From Candidatus Methanoperedens sp. (GTDB lineage: Archaea; Halobacteriota; Methanosarcinia; Methanosarcinales; Methanoperedenaceae), in assembly GCA_030650845.1 (NCBI GenBank), contig JAUSDC010000031.1:1-43228 (forward strand): DNA of 43,228 nt, read 5' to 3'. The position numbers were made by a program, and so were the translations under genes. The notes under the pieces are model-generated. The model ran no database searches and was not told the DNA's origin. It saw only the letters and a list, made by a program, of their open reading frames with translations. Below, piece by piece: positions 17,833 through 26,110 of the stretch; within the stretch, counting starts at the first letter, position 1, and every line of letters begins with the position of its first letter.

Positions 17833-18066
17833 ATGGCAATAGGTTTTGTTTTAATAAATGTGTCGCCAGGAGTGGAAAAAAAGGTCTTTGATACCATGAT
17901 AAAATGGGATGAGATCCAGGAGTTATATCCTCTTTTTGGAGATTATGACCTCATCGCAAAAATCCAGGCACCTGATTATGAGTCCTTAAGTGATATCGTA
18001 GTCAATAAAATAAGGTCTATCAAAGGCGTAACAGAGACAAAAACCCTGACAGGAGCAAAATTTTAG
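17833..18066 (+). CDS. stand-alone Lrp/AsnC ligand-binding (RAM) domain
   Basis: A 77-residue protein consisting only of the Lrp/AsnC effector-binding (RAM) fold: MAIGFVLINVSPGVEKKVF ... PLFGDYDLIAKIQAPDYESL ... GVTETKTLTGAKF. There is no HTH. Such proteins form ring-like oligomers and may bind amino acids or modify full Lrp regulators. ATG 17833 fits the family start; the frame extends to 17797. Convergent with the AfpA gene. Confidence 0.82.
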   Translation: MAIGFVLINVSPGVEKKVFDTMIKWDEIQELYPLFGDYDLIAKIQAPDYESLSDIVVNKIRSIKGVTETKTLTGAKF

Positions 18067-18084
18067 TTCCAAAACAATGGGTTT

Positions 18085-18642
18085 CTATTCTTTTTGGTCT
18101 AACTGCTTTTTTATTATATCTCTTAATTCGTCCGGATGCCCCATAACAGTCAAACCTGGCATTTTCCGCAGTTTATCCACTGCTTCGATATCCACATCCC
18201 GCATCGTGAGGGTGAGTTTCTTTCCATTGGGAAGATCAGTTATGATCTCACCCCTTTTCTGGTCTGCGGGGAAAATGTAGACCGGTATTTTAGCTTTCAT
18301 AGCCTGAGCCGCTGCATTTGATAGCAGGGTATCTGATATTCCAGCTGCTATCTTTCCCACCGTGTTGGAAGTAGAAGGCATAATAATAAGAAAATCGTAT
18401 TTGCCAAGCTGCAGGTCTCCGACCAGGAACGGGACATTCGGGGATTTTTCACTGTAGGTCTTTGGGAAACTTATTTTTAACTCCTTATACAGTTTGTACC
18501 ATTTTAATACCAACTCTCCAGCCTGTGAGAGGAAGACCTTAACCTCATGATCATGAGCTCTGGTGAGTTCTTTCATTATGTCAAGGCTTTCCTTGAGATA
18601 GTCACCGCAACCTGTGATACCCCATGCGATTTTTAGAGTCAT
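18085..18642 (-). CDS. afpA: archaeoflavoprotein AfpA/DmrX-like
   Basis: A 185-residue flavoprotein of the HFCD superfamily, starting MTLKIAWGITGCGDYL, with the FMN-binding MPSTSNTVGKIAAGISDTLL. Archaeal members accept electrons from ferredoxin or an iron-sulfur flavoprotein; a Methanosarcina homolog (DmrX) reduces dihydromethanopterin. The preceding gene on the same strand, 11 bp away, is an iron-sulfur flavoprotein, so the pair likely forms one electron-transfer chain. Confidence 0.82.
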   Translation of the reverse strand: MTLKIAWGITGCGDYLKESLDIMKELTRAHDHEVKVFLSQAGELVLKWYKLYKELKISFPKTYSEKSPNVPFLVGDLQLGKYDFLIIMPSTSNTVGKIAAGISDTLLSNAAAQAMKAKIPVYIFPADQKRGEIITDLPNGKKLTLTMRDVDIEAVDKLRKMPGLTVMGHPDELRDIIKKQLDQKE

Positions 18643-18653
18643 GATAATTAGTT

Positions 18654-19271
18654 CTATTGATTATTTTTTAGCATTATAGCCGTTTTCATCAGTCTATCAA
18701 CCGTTTTTCGCATGCTTTTTAACCCTTCTACATCCTCCTTCGCGCCCTCTGCTCCCCGGTCCTTTGACCAGAACGCACCGCCCAGGTTCGCCCCGAATGA
18801 GCCGCCACCAACCGGAAGGGCTTCGTTTATGACATAGAAGTTAAGTATCGCCTGTATGGACGGCTCCTGCCCCCCAATGCGGTCGCCTCCGACAGCCAGT
18901 GCCGCGCAGGGTTTGTTCTGGATGAAGTGCAAATCCTGTGCTGCGATAGCCCTGCACCTGTCCATTATAGCTTTGGTCTGGGCGCTTAGCATACCCTGAT
19001 AGACCGGGGTGCCGATTATAATGGCATCTGCCCACGTGAGTTTTTCATAGACGAACTGCATATCGTCTTTGTGCACGCAGCCAATTTTGTTCTTTATGCA
19101 GTAGTCGCAGTGGATGCAGAAGTTTATCTCTTTCCCCATCGCAGAGAAGTATTCTGTCTGGGCGTCATATTTCTTAGCTGCATATTCAAGCGCCTCTCTT
19201 ACAATGTGATCGGTCGAGGCTTTCCTGGGGCTGCCAGAGATGCCGAAGAGCTTTATGTTTTCTTCACCCAT
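18654..19271 (-). CDS. iron-sulfur flavoprotein (ISF family)
   Basis: A flavodoxin-fold NAD(P)H/FMN-reductase-like protein of about 205 residues with FGISGSPRKAST at the phosphate-binding loop and the compact cluster motif CIHCDYCIKNKIGC (C-x2-C-x2-C-x6-C), which binds a 4Fe-4S cluster in Isf proteins. The GTPVYQGMLSAQTKAIMDR segment is typical. Isf moves electrons from ferredoxin and reduces O2 or peroxide in Methanosarcina. ATG 19271 is preferred; the frame reaches 19289, overlapping the surface protein by 4 bp, so all three genes may be co-transcribed. Confidence 0.85.
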   Translation of the reverse strand: MGEENIKLFGISGSPRKASTDHIVREALEYAAKKYDAQTEYFSAMGKEINFCIHCDYCIKNKIGCVHKDDMQFVYEKLTWADAIIIGTPVYQGMLSAQTKAIMDRCRAIAAQDLHFIQNKPCAALAVGGDRIGGQEPSIQAILNFYVINEALPVGGGSFGANLGGAFWSKDRGAEGAKEDVEGLKSMRKTVDRLMKTAIMLKNNQ

Positions 19272-19285
19272 TTTTATCATTTGTA

Positions 19286-20569
19286 TCACCCATACAACGT
19301 AATCCTCTCGACATATATATTCGTGTCCCCCATAAATGGAAGAGAGAACTCATTGGTCATTTTGACATTCATTGTATGATTCCCAGCCGCAAGGGCTATC
19401 CCTGGAAATTCTTTATCAATAATCATCTCGCTGTCGAACATTTCTTCCCCCACCTTTGCTCCATCGATATATATGCTGGAATTTGCCCACCATGTGCCCA
19501 CAAATGGGACTGAGAACTTTGTTCCATTCCCATTAAAAGAAACACGGTATTTAAGATCCTGAGTGGTCGAAAAAGAAGCGGTCAGTTCTTCGTCTTCGCT
19601 GTACAGCCATTGTTCGAAAACAAGGACTATCGGCACCTGTTTAACAGTTAAATAAGTGGAGCCCTGATTCAACCCTGAAGAACTTGCCGTGATCATAGCA
19701 GTACCCACAATATCTGAAGTGATATTCGTTCTCGCCCTGCCTTTCGTGGTCGTCAAATTCGCGCGCCCCAATGTCCCGCCAGAAGCGGTAAGATCCACTT
19801 CAATGTCGTCATTTGCAGCATTTCGCCCTCTTGCATCCTTTAACTGCACGATGATATCAGCATCTGTGACACCATCAGCAGGTATCCAGTTGTTAGCATA
19901 TACCCAGACACTGTTAGGAAGAACTGATGGATCGTAAGGATTTATGACAGCATTAAGGTCGTCAGTGAAATGGGCAAGTGCATACCTTTCTTTTGCAACA
20001 GGGTCGTAAACAAGTTCGAAACTGAGCTCATATTTCCCATTCCCCGAAAGAACCATGCCATACTGTTTACCTCCCTCATTGTTGATAACCCACCTTCCAT
20101 TCTCAAAAATGCCCTCGCGTATCTGGATATTTTCATCAAGCGGGATTATCTTCTTACCTGCAGTTGAACTGTAAATAATGACATTTCCCCTGTCTGTAAG
20201 AATATCGTCCTCTGTGTTCTTCAAATTACCGTCATTATCTGGATCTGGGTCAGCTCCGAAAGCCAGATATCCAACGTCTTGAGGAAGTACTAATTTGAAT
20301 GTACGGATATTTCCTCCGGGTGAAGCAGGATCTATCAGATTTCGAGCTGCTCCGGACTGCATGGCAGCAAGTGATACTTTCATCGCACCAATCTGCTTTT
20401 CAATGCTGTCCTGAGTCATGACGGGTTTAATATGAGATATCCCGATTGCAAAAAGTACGATAATAGATCCTGTGATCATTACATATACCACAAAGCGCAG
20501 GGGGATCTCCATTGTCCCATGCTCATCCTTGATTAGAGAAGCCATATTTTGGTTGCTTTGATTTACCAA
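19286..20569 (-). CDS. type IV pilin-like surface protein with Ig-like domain
   Basis: A 427-residue exported protein. The N-terminus has a short charged leader then a hydrophobic stretch (RFVVYVMITGSIIVLFAIGI), as in archaeal pilin-like or DUF7289-type proteins. Residues about 215-300 (ADGVTDADIIVQLKDARGR ... TSDIVGTAMITASS) resemble a bacterial Ig-like (Big_1/invasin) repeat. Residues about 310-427 form a beta-rich carbohydrate-binding-like domain. Likely a cell-surface or pilus-associated protein. Its start faces the coiled-coil membrane gene at 20681 across an AT-rich promoter region. Confidence 0.6.
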   Translation of the reverse strand: MVNQSNQNMASLIKDEHGTMEIPLRFVVYVMITGSIIVLFAIGISHIKPVMTQDSIEKQIGAMKVSLAAMQSGAARNLIDPASPGGNIRTFKLVLPQDVGYLAFGADPDPDNDGNLKNTEDDILTDRGNVIIYSSTAGKKIIPLDENIQIREGIFENGRWVINNEGGKQYGMVLSGNGKYELSFELVYDPVAKERYALAHFTDDLNAVINPYDPSVLPNSVWVYANNWIPADGVTDADIIVQLKDARGRNAANDDIEVDLTASGGTLGRANLTTTKGRARTNITSDIVGTAMITASSSGLNQGSTYLTVKQVPIVLVFEQWLYSEDEELTASFSTTQDLKYRVSFNGNGTKFSVPFVGTWWANSSIYIDGAKVGEEMFDSEMIIDKEFPGIALAAGNHTMNVKMTNEFSLPFMGDTNIYVERITLYG

Positions 20570-20680
20570 GGTTTATAAATCGTTTTGTTTGCTCTCAAAC
20601 ACATTAAATATAAATTTATACTAATAAAATTTTTCTTATGAAAAGTTTATATATCAATATCATAGTCACACAGAATTCAT

Positions 20681-21295
20681 TTGAGTGTGAAACTTGTGAT
20701 CAAAAGTAATGAAGTAAGTGTGGCGGGCGTGGACATTCACGGTAGAGCTGAAGCTCTTGACCAGAGCCTGAGAAGCGTTGACGGTCGCCTCAGAGCCGTG
20801 GAAAGGCGACTTTCATACAAATCAACTGTGGGAAGTGGGGAACAAAGCCCAAAACTGGAATATGACATAAATGAAGAAATTGAAGGATTGATAAAACAAA
20901 TCTCTGTTCTGGCTAAGTCTGTAGATGATATGAAAAATGCAATGCGATCAGAGATTCTGGCTGAAATTGAAGGGAAGTTAAATAATACTCAAGCAGGAGT
21001 GACAGATCTAATTGAGACCAACAGGATCATCGATCAAAAGCTAAAAGCACTTTCTGAAACAGAGCGCAGAATATTTAAACTTGAAAACGCGAATAAAATA
21101 TCAATAGGCAAAATAAAAGTACCACTTGAATTATCAGGTCTTGTAGCTTCTATTGTACTTATTGTAACAGGATTGCTTATATTTGCAGATAAATGGAATA
21201 TCATCAGATCTTCATATTATCCTGCAACGATCGGGATCATTTTTGGCGCGGTGGTCATTATCAAATTCATAATGACCAACAGGGAAACTGGTTGA
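20681..21295 (+). CDS. coiled-coil protein with two membrane helices
   Basis: A 204-residue protein of unknown function. Residues about 20-140 are predicted coiled coil, with leucines and charged residues at heptad spacing (DQSLRSVDGRLRAVERRL). Two hydrophobic helices follow at about 148-170 and 178-198. The start is TTG 20681, or GTG 20687; a TATA-like tttatatatc lies near 20646. It ends 5 bp before the convergent gene that finishes at 21301. Confidence 0.6.
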   Translation: MSVKLVIKSNEVSVAGVDIHGRAEALDQSLRSVDGRLRAVERRLSYKSTVGSGEQSPKLEYDINEEIEGLIKQISVLAKSVDDMKNAMRSEILAEIEGKLNNTQAGVTDLIETNRIIDQKLKALSETERRIFKLENANKISIGKIKVPLELSGLVASIVLIVTGLLIFADKWNIIRSSYYPATIGIIFGAVVIIKFIMTNRETG

Positions 21296-21300
21296 AAATA

Positions 21301-21759
21301 TTATCCGTGATAATATGTTGGTTCTTCCTTTTTCTTCTGAGCCTGCTGAAAATTGATGACTGGAACTGGCATTGATGGGGGGAGTCCCAATGATTTTGAC
21401 AGCAAAAGCGCAAGAGGTGCAAGGTTTCCAACCATTGAATTGGCTAACTCATTCTGGATATCACCAGGGGCATTGCCTGAGTCCCATTTTTCCTTCAGCG
21501 ACTTGAGGTCTTCTTCGCTGTAATAATCTGATACTCCTTCAAACCTGATATGACCGATATTAGGAGATAAATAGTTAATAGTAAAAGAATATTCTACCCT
21601 CAGTACGGATTTTTCTCCAAATGGTGTTTTTTCAACAACTATTGATGGATTCTTCAGGTTCACATCATAGTTTATGTTGATATTCTTATATTTTCGAATA
21701 TCATCAGCACTTGAATAGTTTTTAGATTCAACCGTGGTAAGCTGGAAGTTTATGATCAT
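21301..21759 (-). CDS. conserved hypothetical protein
   Basis: A 152-residue soluble protein, unrecognised. The first about 90 residues are beta-strand rich (INFQLTTVESKNY, SVLRVEYSFTINYL, GHIRFEGVSDYY), then comes a helical segment with NELANSMVGNLAPLALLLSKSLGLPPSMP, and a QKKKEE tail. The C-terminal pattern resembles small archaeal proteins of unknown role, possibly a protein-interaction module. Monocistronic. Confidence 0.55.
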   Translation of the reverse strand: MIINFQLTTVESKNYSSADDIRKYKNININYDVNLKNPSIVVEKTPFGEKSVLRVEYSFTINYLSPNIGHIRFEGVSDYYSEEDLKSLKEKWDSGNAPGDIQNELANSMVGNLAPLALLLSKSLGLPPSMPVPVINFQQAQKKKEEPTYYHG

Positions 21760-21879
21760 ATATTTTCAGGTTCATTATGCGTTTAAGACCTATAAAACTT
21801 GGCCACTCATCTCGTGCAAAATTAGTATCCTATGAGATCATTCGCACAATTTTAATACGAACATAACATCTTGTTAATT

Positions 21880-22788
21880 ATGAAAATAATGGTCGCAGAA
21901 TGCGCAGTTGGTGCAGGTGTTCCCGAATTTATCCTGGAAGGGCGGGCTATGCTTGGCACACTTTTGCACAGTTTTGTGGCATGCGGTCATGAAGTATTGT
22001 ATCCCACGTCCGAAATGATGCTTGAAGCAGGGACTGCGGTTACATGTGGGAGATTTGAAGACGCCCTGGAAAAAATCTCTAAAGATTGTGATGCCGGGCT
22101 TGTCATTGCACCTGATGAGATGCTGGGTGACCTGACTCAGATCGTGGAAGAAAATACCGTTAACCTGGGATGCCCTTCTCATGCCGTGCGCCTTTGCGCA
22201 GACAAGCTCGAATGCACCCGCGTTCTTGAAAAAGAAAATATACCCGTGCCAGAGACAAAAGGAAGCGGAGATTACAAAGGGGATTATGTTATAAAACCCA
22301 GGTTCGGCTGCGCCTGCGAGGGCATCCACAGAAGCAGTGCAGGCATCTTAAAAAAGGGTTTTATCGCCACGAAATTTATCAAAGGCGAACATCTCAGCGC
22401 CAGCATCATGACCGGGAGCACCCAGCTTGTGCTCACGGTCAACAGGCAGCTTATCGAGATCAACGATGAAATCAATGGAGAAATATCCTATCAAGGTGGT
22501 ATAGTACCATATTATTGCGACAGGAATGATGAGATCATTGAGGTTGCAAAAAAGACGACAACGGTGCTGGGATGCAATGGATATGCTGGCGTGGATATTG
22601 TGCTTGGGGATGAACCTTATGTTGTGGATGTCAACCCCAGACCAACGACTTCCATTATCGGGATAAGCCGGGTGATGGAAGAAGAAATAGCAGACCTGAT
22701 GCTAAAGGCAAGGTTCGGAAAACTTCCAGATGCGGTTAAGATAAAAGGCGCTTTCAGTTTCAGGAAAGATGAATTATTTCGGCTTTAA
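21880..22788 (+). CDS. mfnD: tyramine--L-glutamate ligase
   Basis: A 302-residue ATP-grasp ligase that joins tyramine to the gamma-carboxyl of glutamate, an early step in methanofuran side-chain synthesis. The start MKIMVAECAVGAGVPEFILEG and the ATP-grasp DYVIKPRFGCACEGI, GYAGVDIVLGDEPYVVDVNPRPTTSI match the MfnD family. ATG 21880 is chosen over 21871 on that basis. Marks the organism as using methanofuran, i.e. C1 metabolism of methanogen/ANME type. Confidence 0.85.
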   Translation: MKIMVAECAVGAGVPEFILEGRAMLGTLLHSFVACGHEVLYPTSEMMLEAGTAVTCGRFEDALEKISKDCDAGLVIAPDEMLGDLTQIVEENTVNLGCPSHAVRLCADKLECTRVLEKENIPVPETKGSGDYKGDYVIKPRFGCACEGIHRSSAGILKKGFIATKFIKGEHLSASIMTGSTQLVLTVNRQLIEINDEINGEISYQGGIVPYYCDRNDEIIEVAKKTTTVLGCNGYAGVDIVLGDEPYVVDVNPRPTTSIIGISRVMEEEIADLMLKARFGKLPDAVKIKGAFSFRKDELFRL

Positions 22789-23796
22789 TGACGCCCACAA
22801 ATAATACCCACCAAGCCCGGTATTTAGCCAGTAGTTAACCAGTCTGTAGAGCCATGCCGCTACCATTGCTGTCTCTGCCGAAACTCCACCGAACATGAAA
22901 AGCCCTGCCATGGTTACATCCACGATACCAAGACCTCCGGGAAGAAACAGAGGGAGCCAGCTGCTCATCATTGAAAGGGTATAAGTAATAATAAGGATGC
23001 TGATATGGATATCCGGCTCTCCCATAGAGAGAAATACAGAATATATTGCCAGAATATCAAAAATCCAGCCCAGGAAAGATAATAATGTTGCTTTCAGGAC
23101 TGCGTCTTTGTTGCGCCCTATATTTCGAAGACCTCCATGAAATGAATCAATGGATTTTTCCACTGCTTCCGCATAAGACATATGGTCGAATCCTTTTTTC
23201 ACAAGCCCGATAAATGGAGCAAGAAATCTGAGTACTGTTTGAACAAAGGATGAGAGTTTGTCTTTTTTCATGTAGAAATAGACTATCAAAGCGAAAAGAC
23301 TGAATGCAAGAGTAATGGAGAACGCAAGACCTATTATCTGCCAGGTCTCAAGCCTTACTTCAGATCTTGAGAACAAAAGCCCCACACCAAGACCACCGAT
23401 CACCAGGAATGGGAACATGTTAAGCATTCTCTGGGAGACCACACCTGCGAAACATTCTGCTTTGTTCGTGTTCGTTTCTTTTCCCAGAAGCATGGCTTTT
23501 ACAGGCTCGCCCCCTGTCCCGAAAGTCGGTGTAATATTATTGATAAATGTGCCTGCCATAAAGAAAGAGAATAATTTGTATATTCCGATCTTCTGTGGAA
23601 TAAGATAACGCCATGTGATGGTGAAAGTCAGAATATTCAGAAAATTAAAAAGTATCACCAATAGAAAAAGTGGTTTGTTGATACTGCTGATGCGTGCTAT
23701 GAACTTGTCAACTCCCACCTCGATTGCGAAAAGTGTTAAGATCAAAGCACCTATCAATAACACGATCCACAAGTTTTTCTTCTTGAACCTTTCCAT
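22774..23796 (-). CDS. UPF0104/LPG-synthase-TM flippase-like membrane protein
   Basis: A 340-residue polytopic membrane protein of the same family as the one at 2781-3728. Family marks are the AGTFINNITPTFGTGGEPVKAMLL core (about residue 80-105) and the C-terminal LPLFLPGGLGIVDVTMAG. The TFGTGGEPVKA motif suits the glycan/lipid flippase-like clade. 15-bp overlap with the convergent mfnD end. Substrate unknown. Confidence 0.78.
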   Translation of the reverse strand: MERFKKKNLWIVLLIGALILTLFAIEVGVDKFIARISSINKPLFLLVILFNFLNILTFTITWRYLIPQKIGIYKLFSFFMAGTFINNITPTFGTGGEPVKAMLLGKETNTNKAECFAGVVSQRMLNMFPFLVIGGLGVGLLFSRSEVRLETWQIIGLAFSITLAFSLFALIVYFYMKKDKLSSFVQTVLRFLAPFIGLVKKGFDHMSYAEAVEKSIDSFHGGLRNIGRNKDAVLKATLLSFLGWIFDILAIYSVFLSMGEPDIHISILIITYTLSMMSSWLPLFLPGGLGIVDVTMAGLFMFGGVSAETAMVAAWLYRLVNYWLNTGLGGYYLWASLKPK

Positions 23797-23913
23797 GAAT
23801 TCTCCTGATAATTACCCTTACACTTAATAAAATTTCTGTTGTAATCAAATGTTTTAAGTATTTATATGTAATATCCAATGGTGCCTTTAACATAAAGGCA
23901 GAGGGTACAAAAT

Positions 23914-24348
23914 ATGCCAATGGATGAAGACGCGATGTTCAAAGCTTTGCTGAAGAATAAACCTCAGCCTAAGCAGCCAGCAACCAGAGAGATCAAAGAT
24001 GAGCCAGCAAGACCGCCATTGAGACCGCCTGCAACTGCTGCAAAGGGAAGCGAAGATGCCATGTTCAAAGCATTATTACATAATAAATCACCTGCTCAGG
24101 TACCAAGACAACAGGCTAAGGTTGAACCTGTTCAGACTGCACCACCCGTTGCGAGGGTTCAGCAGGAACCTGTGGTGATAACACAGGTAAGTCCACCTCC
24201 GGTGATCAAATTTGAACCGGTCGTAGATTCAATAAATAACCTTACAGCAAGTGTGAACCAGATACATAGTCTGATGAAAACAATCGTTGTGCCGGTGATT
24301 ATCCTGATCCTTCTCGTAGGAATAGGGATACTTATCAAAACTACATAA
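23914..24348 (+). CDS. tail-anchored protein with duplicated DAMFKALL motif
   Basis: A 144-residue protein, unrecognised. It starts MPMDEDAMFKALLKNKPQP and repeats EDAMFKALLHNKSPAQVP at about residues 49-66, giving two copies of an amphipathic DAMFKALLxNK segment joined by Pro/Ala/Lys-rich linkers. A transmembrane helix closes the protein (VVPVIILILLVGIGILI). The two short segments look like interaction peptides displayed from a membrane anchor. ATG 23914 is the only sensible start. Confidence 0.6.
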   Translation: MPMDEDAMFKALLKNKPQPKQPATREIKDEPARPPLRPPATAAKGSEDAMFKALLHNKSPAQVPRQQAKVEPVQTAPPVARVQQEPVVITQVSPPPVIKFEPVVDSINNLTASVNQIHSLMKTIVVPVIILILLVGIGILIKTT

Positions 24349-24399
24349 CATTTTTTTTAGAAAGACTTATTATGTTTAATTCAGATTGCTGGAAGCATT

Positions 24400-24687
24400 A
24401 TGATAACGAGTAAAGACCTTACGCACATAGGATGGCTTGCGCGCCTTGAGTTAAGCGAAAAAGATATTGAAGAATATGCGCCAAAGCTCAATCCTGTGCT
24501 TGATTATTTCAGCGAGCTTGATGAAGTGGATACAGAAGGTGTTGAACCCACATATCACGTACTTGCACTTTCCAATGTGTTCAGGGAGGATGAAGTAAAC
24601 ACGAAAGGTTCACTTGATCAGGAAGAGGCGCTATCCAATGCTCCGAATAAGCAGGACGGGTTCTTCAAAGCGCCGAGGATGATGTGA
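24400..24687 (+). CDS. gatC: Asp/Glu-tRNA amidotransferase subunit C
   Basis: A 95-residue GatC, the small subunit that wraps GatA and GatB. Residues ITSKDLTHIGWLARLELSEKDIE and the C-terminal REDEV...NAPNKQDGFFKAPRMM match the family. Together with gatA and gatB it forms the GatCAB complex that amidates mischarged Asp-tRNA-Asn in archaea. gatA starts 1 bp after its stop. Confidence 0.92.
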   Translation: MITSKDLTHIGWLARLELSEKDIEEYAPKLNPVLDYFSELDEVDTEGVEPTYHVLALSNVFREDEVNTKGSLDQEEALSNAPNKQDGFFKAPRMM

Positions 24688-24688
24688 A

Positions 24689-26110
24689 ATGTGGGCAAGC
24701 ATCAATGAACTTAAGGAGAGGATCCATGCTGGTTCATCAGAGGAGATCGTTACTGAATATCTGGACAGGATCAGCATAAGTAATTTGAATGCTTTTATTT
24801 CAGTTGATCAGGAGAAAGCGCTTTCCCGAGCGAGACAGATCGATGCGGATGATATTGAAGGACCGCTTGCAGGCATACCAATAGCGATAAAGGACAACAT
24901 CTCTACAAAAGGGATGCAGACCACATGCGCTTCAAATATACTGAAAGGTTATATCCCGCCATATGATGCCCATGTCATAGAGAGATTAAAAGATGCTGGG
25001 GCGGTCATAATCGGAAAAACGAACATGGATGAGTTCGCCATGGGAACATCAACTGAGACAAGTTTCTACGGCGCTACCAAAAATCCCTGGGATCTGGACA
25101 GAGTTCCTGGCGGATCGTCGGGCGGAAGCGCGGCAGCTGTTGCGGGAAGTGAAGCCCCCCTTGCTCTTGGCTCAGATACAGGCGGCTCTGTCCGATGTCC
25201 TGCATCGTTTTGTGGCGTTGTCGGGTTAAAACCAACATATGGCATCATATCCAGGTACGGGCTTATCGCTTATGCCAACTCGCTTGATCAGATAGGACCG
25301 TTCGCAACAAGCGTTCGAGATGTGGCGACTTTATTTGATGTTGTTTCAGGTTATGACCCGCGAGATTCGACATCCGTTGATAAGGAAGTAAATTATTCTT
25401 CAGCGCTCGTGAATGATGTCAAAGGATTAACTATTGGTGTTCCTGATGAATATTTCGGGGAAGGAACTGATGAAAAAGTTGAGAAGGCGGTCAGGAATGC
25501 TATCCAAACGCTTGAAGACCTGGGTGCCAAATGGAAAAAAGTGGCGATGCCGCATACGAAATATGCGCTTTCTGCTTATTATATAATCGCAATGAGTGAA
25601 GCATCTTCAAACCTTGCGCGTTTTGACGGGATGAGATATGGTCTGCGGACTGAAGATAAAGACTGGCATACTACGTTCTCTCAGGTGAGAGCAGCTGGTT
25701 TCGGAGATGAAGTAAAGCGAAGGATCCTTTTAGGCACATACGCCCTCTCTGCTGGGTATCATGATAAGTACTACCTGAAAGCCCTGAAAGTAAGAACGCT
25801 TATCAAACAGGACTTTGAGCGTGCGTTCAAGGACGTTGATGTGCTCATTACACCCACGATGCCTTATCCTGCATTCAGGCTCGGGGAAAAGATAGATGAC
25901 CCAATGTCTCTTTATCTTGCTGACGTGGACACTGTTCCTATAAACCTGGCTGGCGTCCCATCTATTTCAATCCCGTGCGGTTTCTCTGACGGTCTGCCTG
26001 TCGGGATGCAGATAATTGGAAAGCATTTTGATGAAGCTGCGATACTGCGTACCGCCTATACTTTTGAAGAGAACACAAATTTCCATAGTGCTCGACCGGA
26101 GGGATACTGA
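24689..26110 (+). CDS. gatA: Asp/Glu-tRNA amidotransferase subunit A
   Basis: A 473-residue amidase-signature enzyme that releases ammonia from glutamine for GatB. The catalytic triad region is intact: the Lys in AIKDN, the cis-Ser loop GGSSGGSAAAVA, and the nucleophile Ser in DTGGSVRCPAS. The stop codon overlaps the ATG of gatB by one base, so translation is coupled. Confidence 0.95.
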   Translation: MWASINELKERIHAGSSEEIVTEYLDRISISNLNAFISVDQEKALSRARQIDADDIEGPLAGIPIAIKDNISTKGMQTTCASNILKGYIPPYDAHVIERLKDAGAVIIGKTNMDEFAMGTSTETSFYGATKNPWDLDRVPGGSSGGSAAAVAGSEAPLALGSDTGGSVRCPASFCGVVGLKPTYGIISRYGLIAYANSLDQIGPFATSVRDVATLFDVVSGYDPRDSTSVDKEVNYSSALVNDVKGLTIGVPDEYFGEGTDEKVEKAVRNAIQTLEDLGAKWKKVAMPHTKYALSAYYIIAMSEASSNLARFDGMRYGLRTEDKDWHTTFSQVRAAGFGDEVKRRILLGTYALSAGYHDKYYLKALKVRTLIKQDFERAFKDVDVLITPTMPYPAFRLGEKIDDPMSLYLADVDTVPINLAGVPSISIPCGFSDGLPVGMQIIGKHFDEAAILRTAYTFEENTNFHSARPEGY

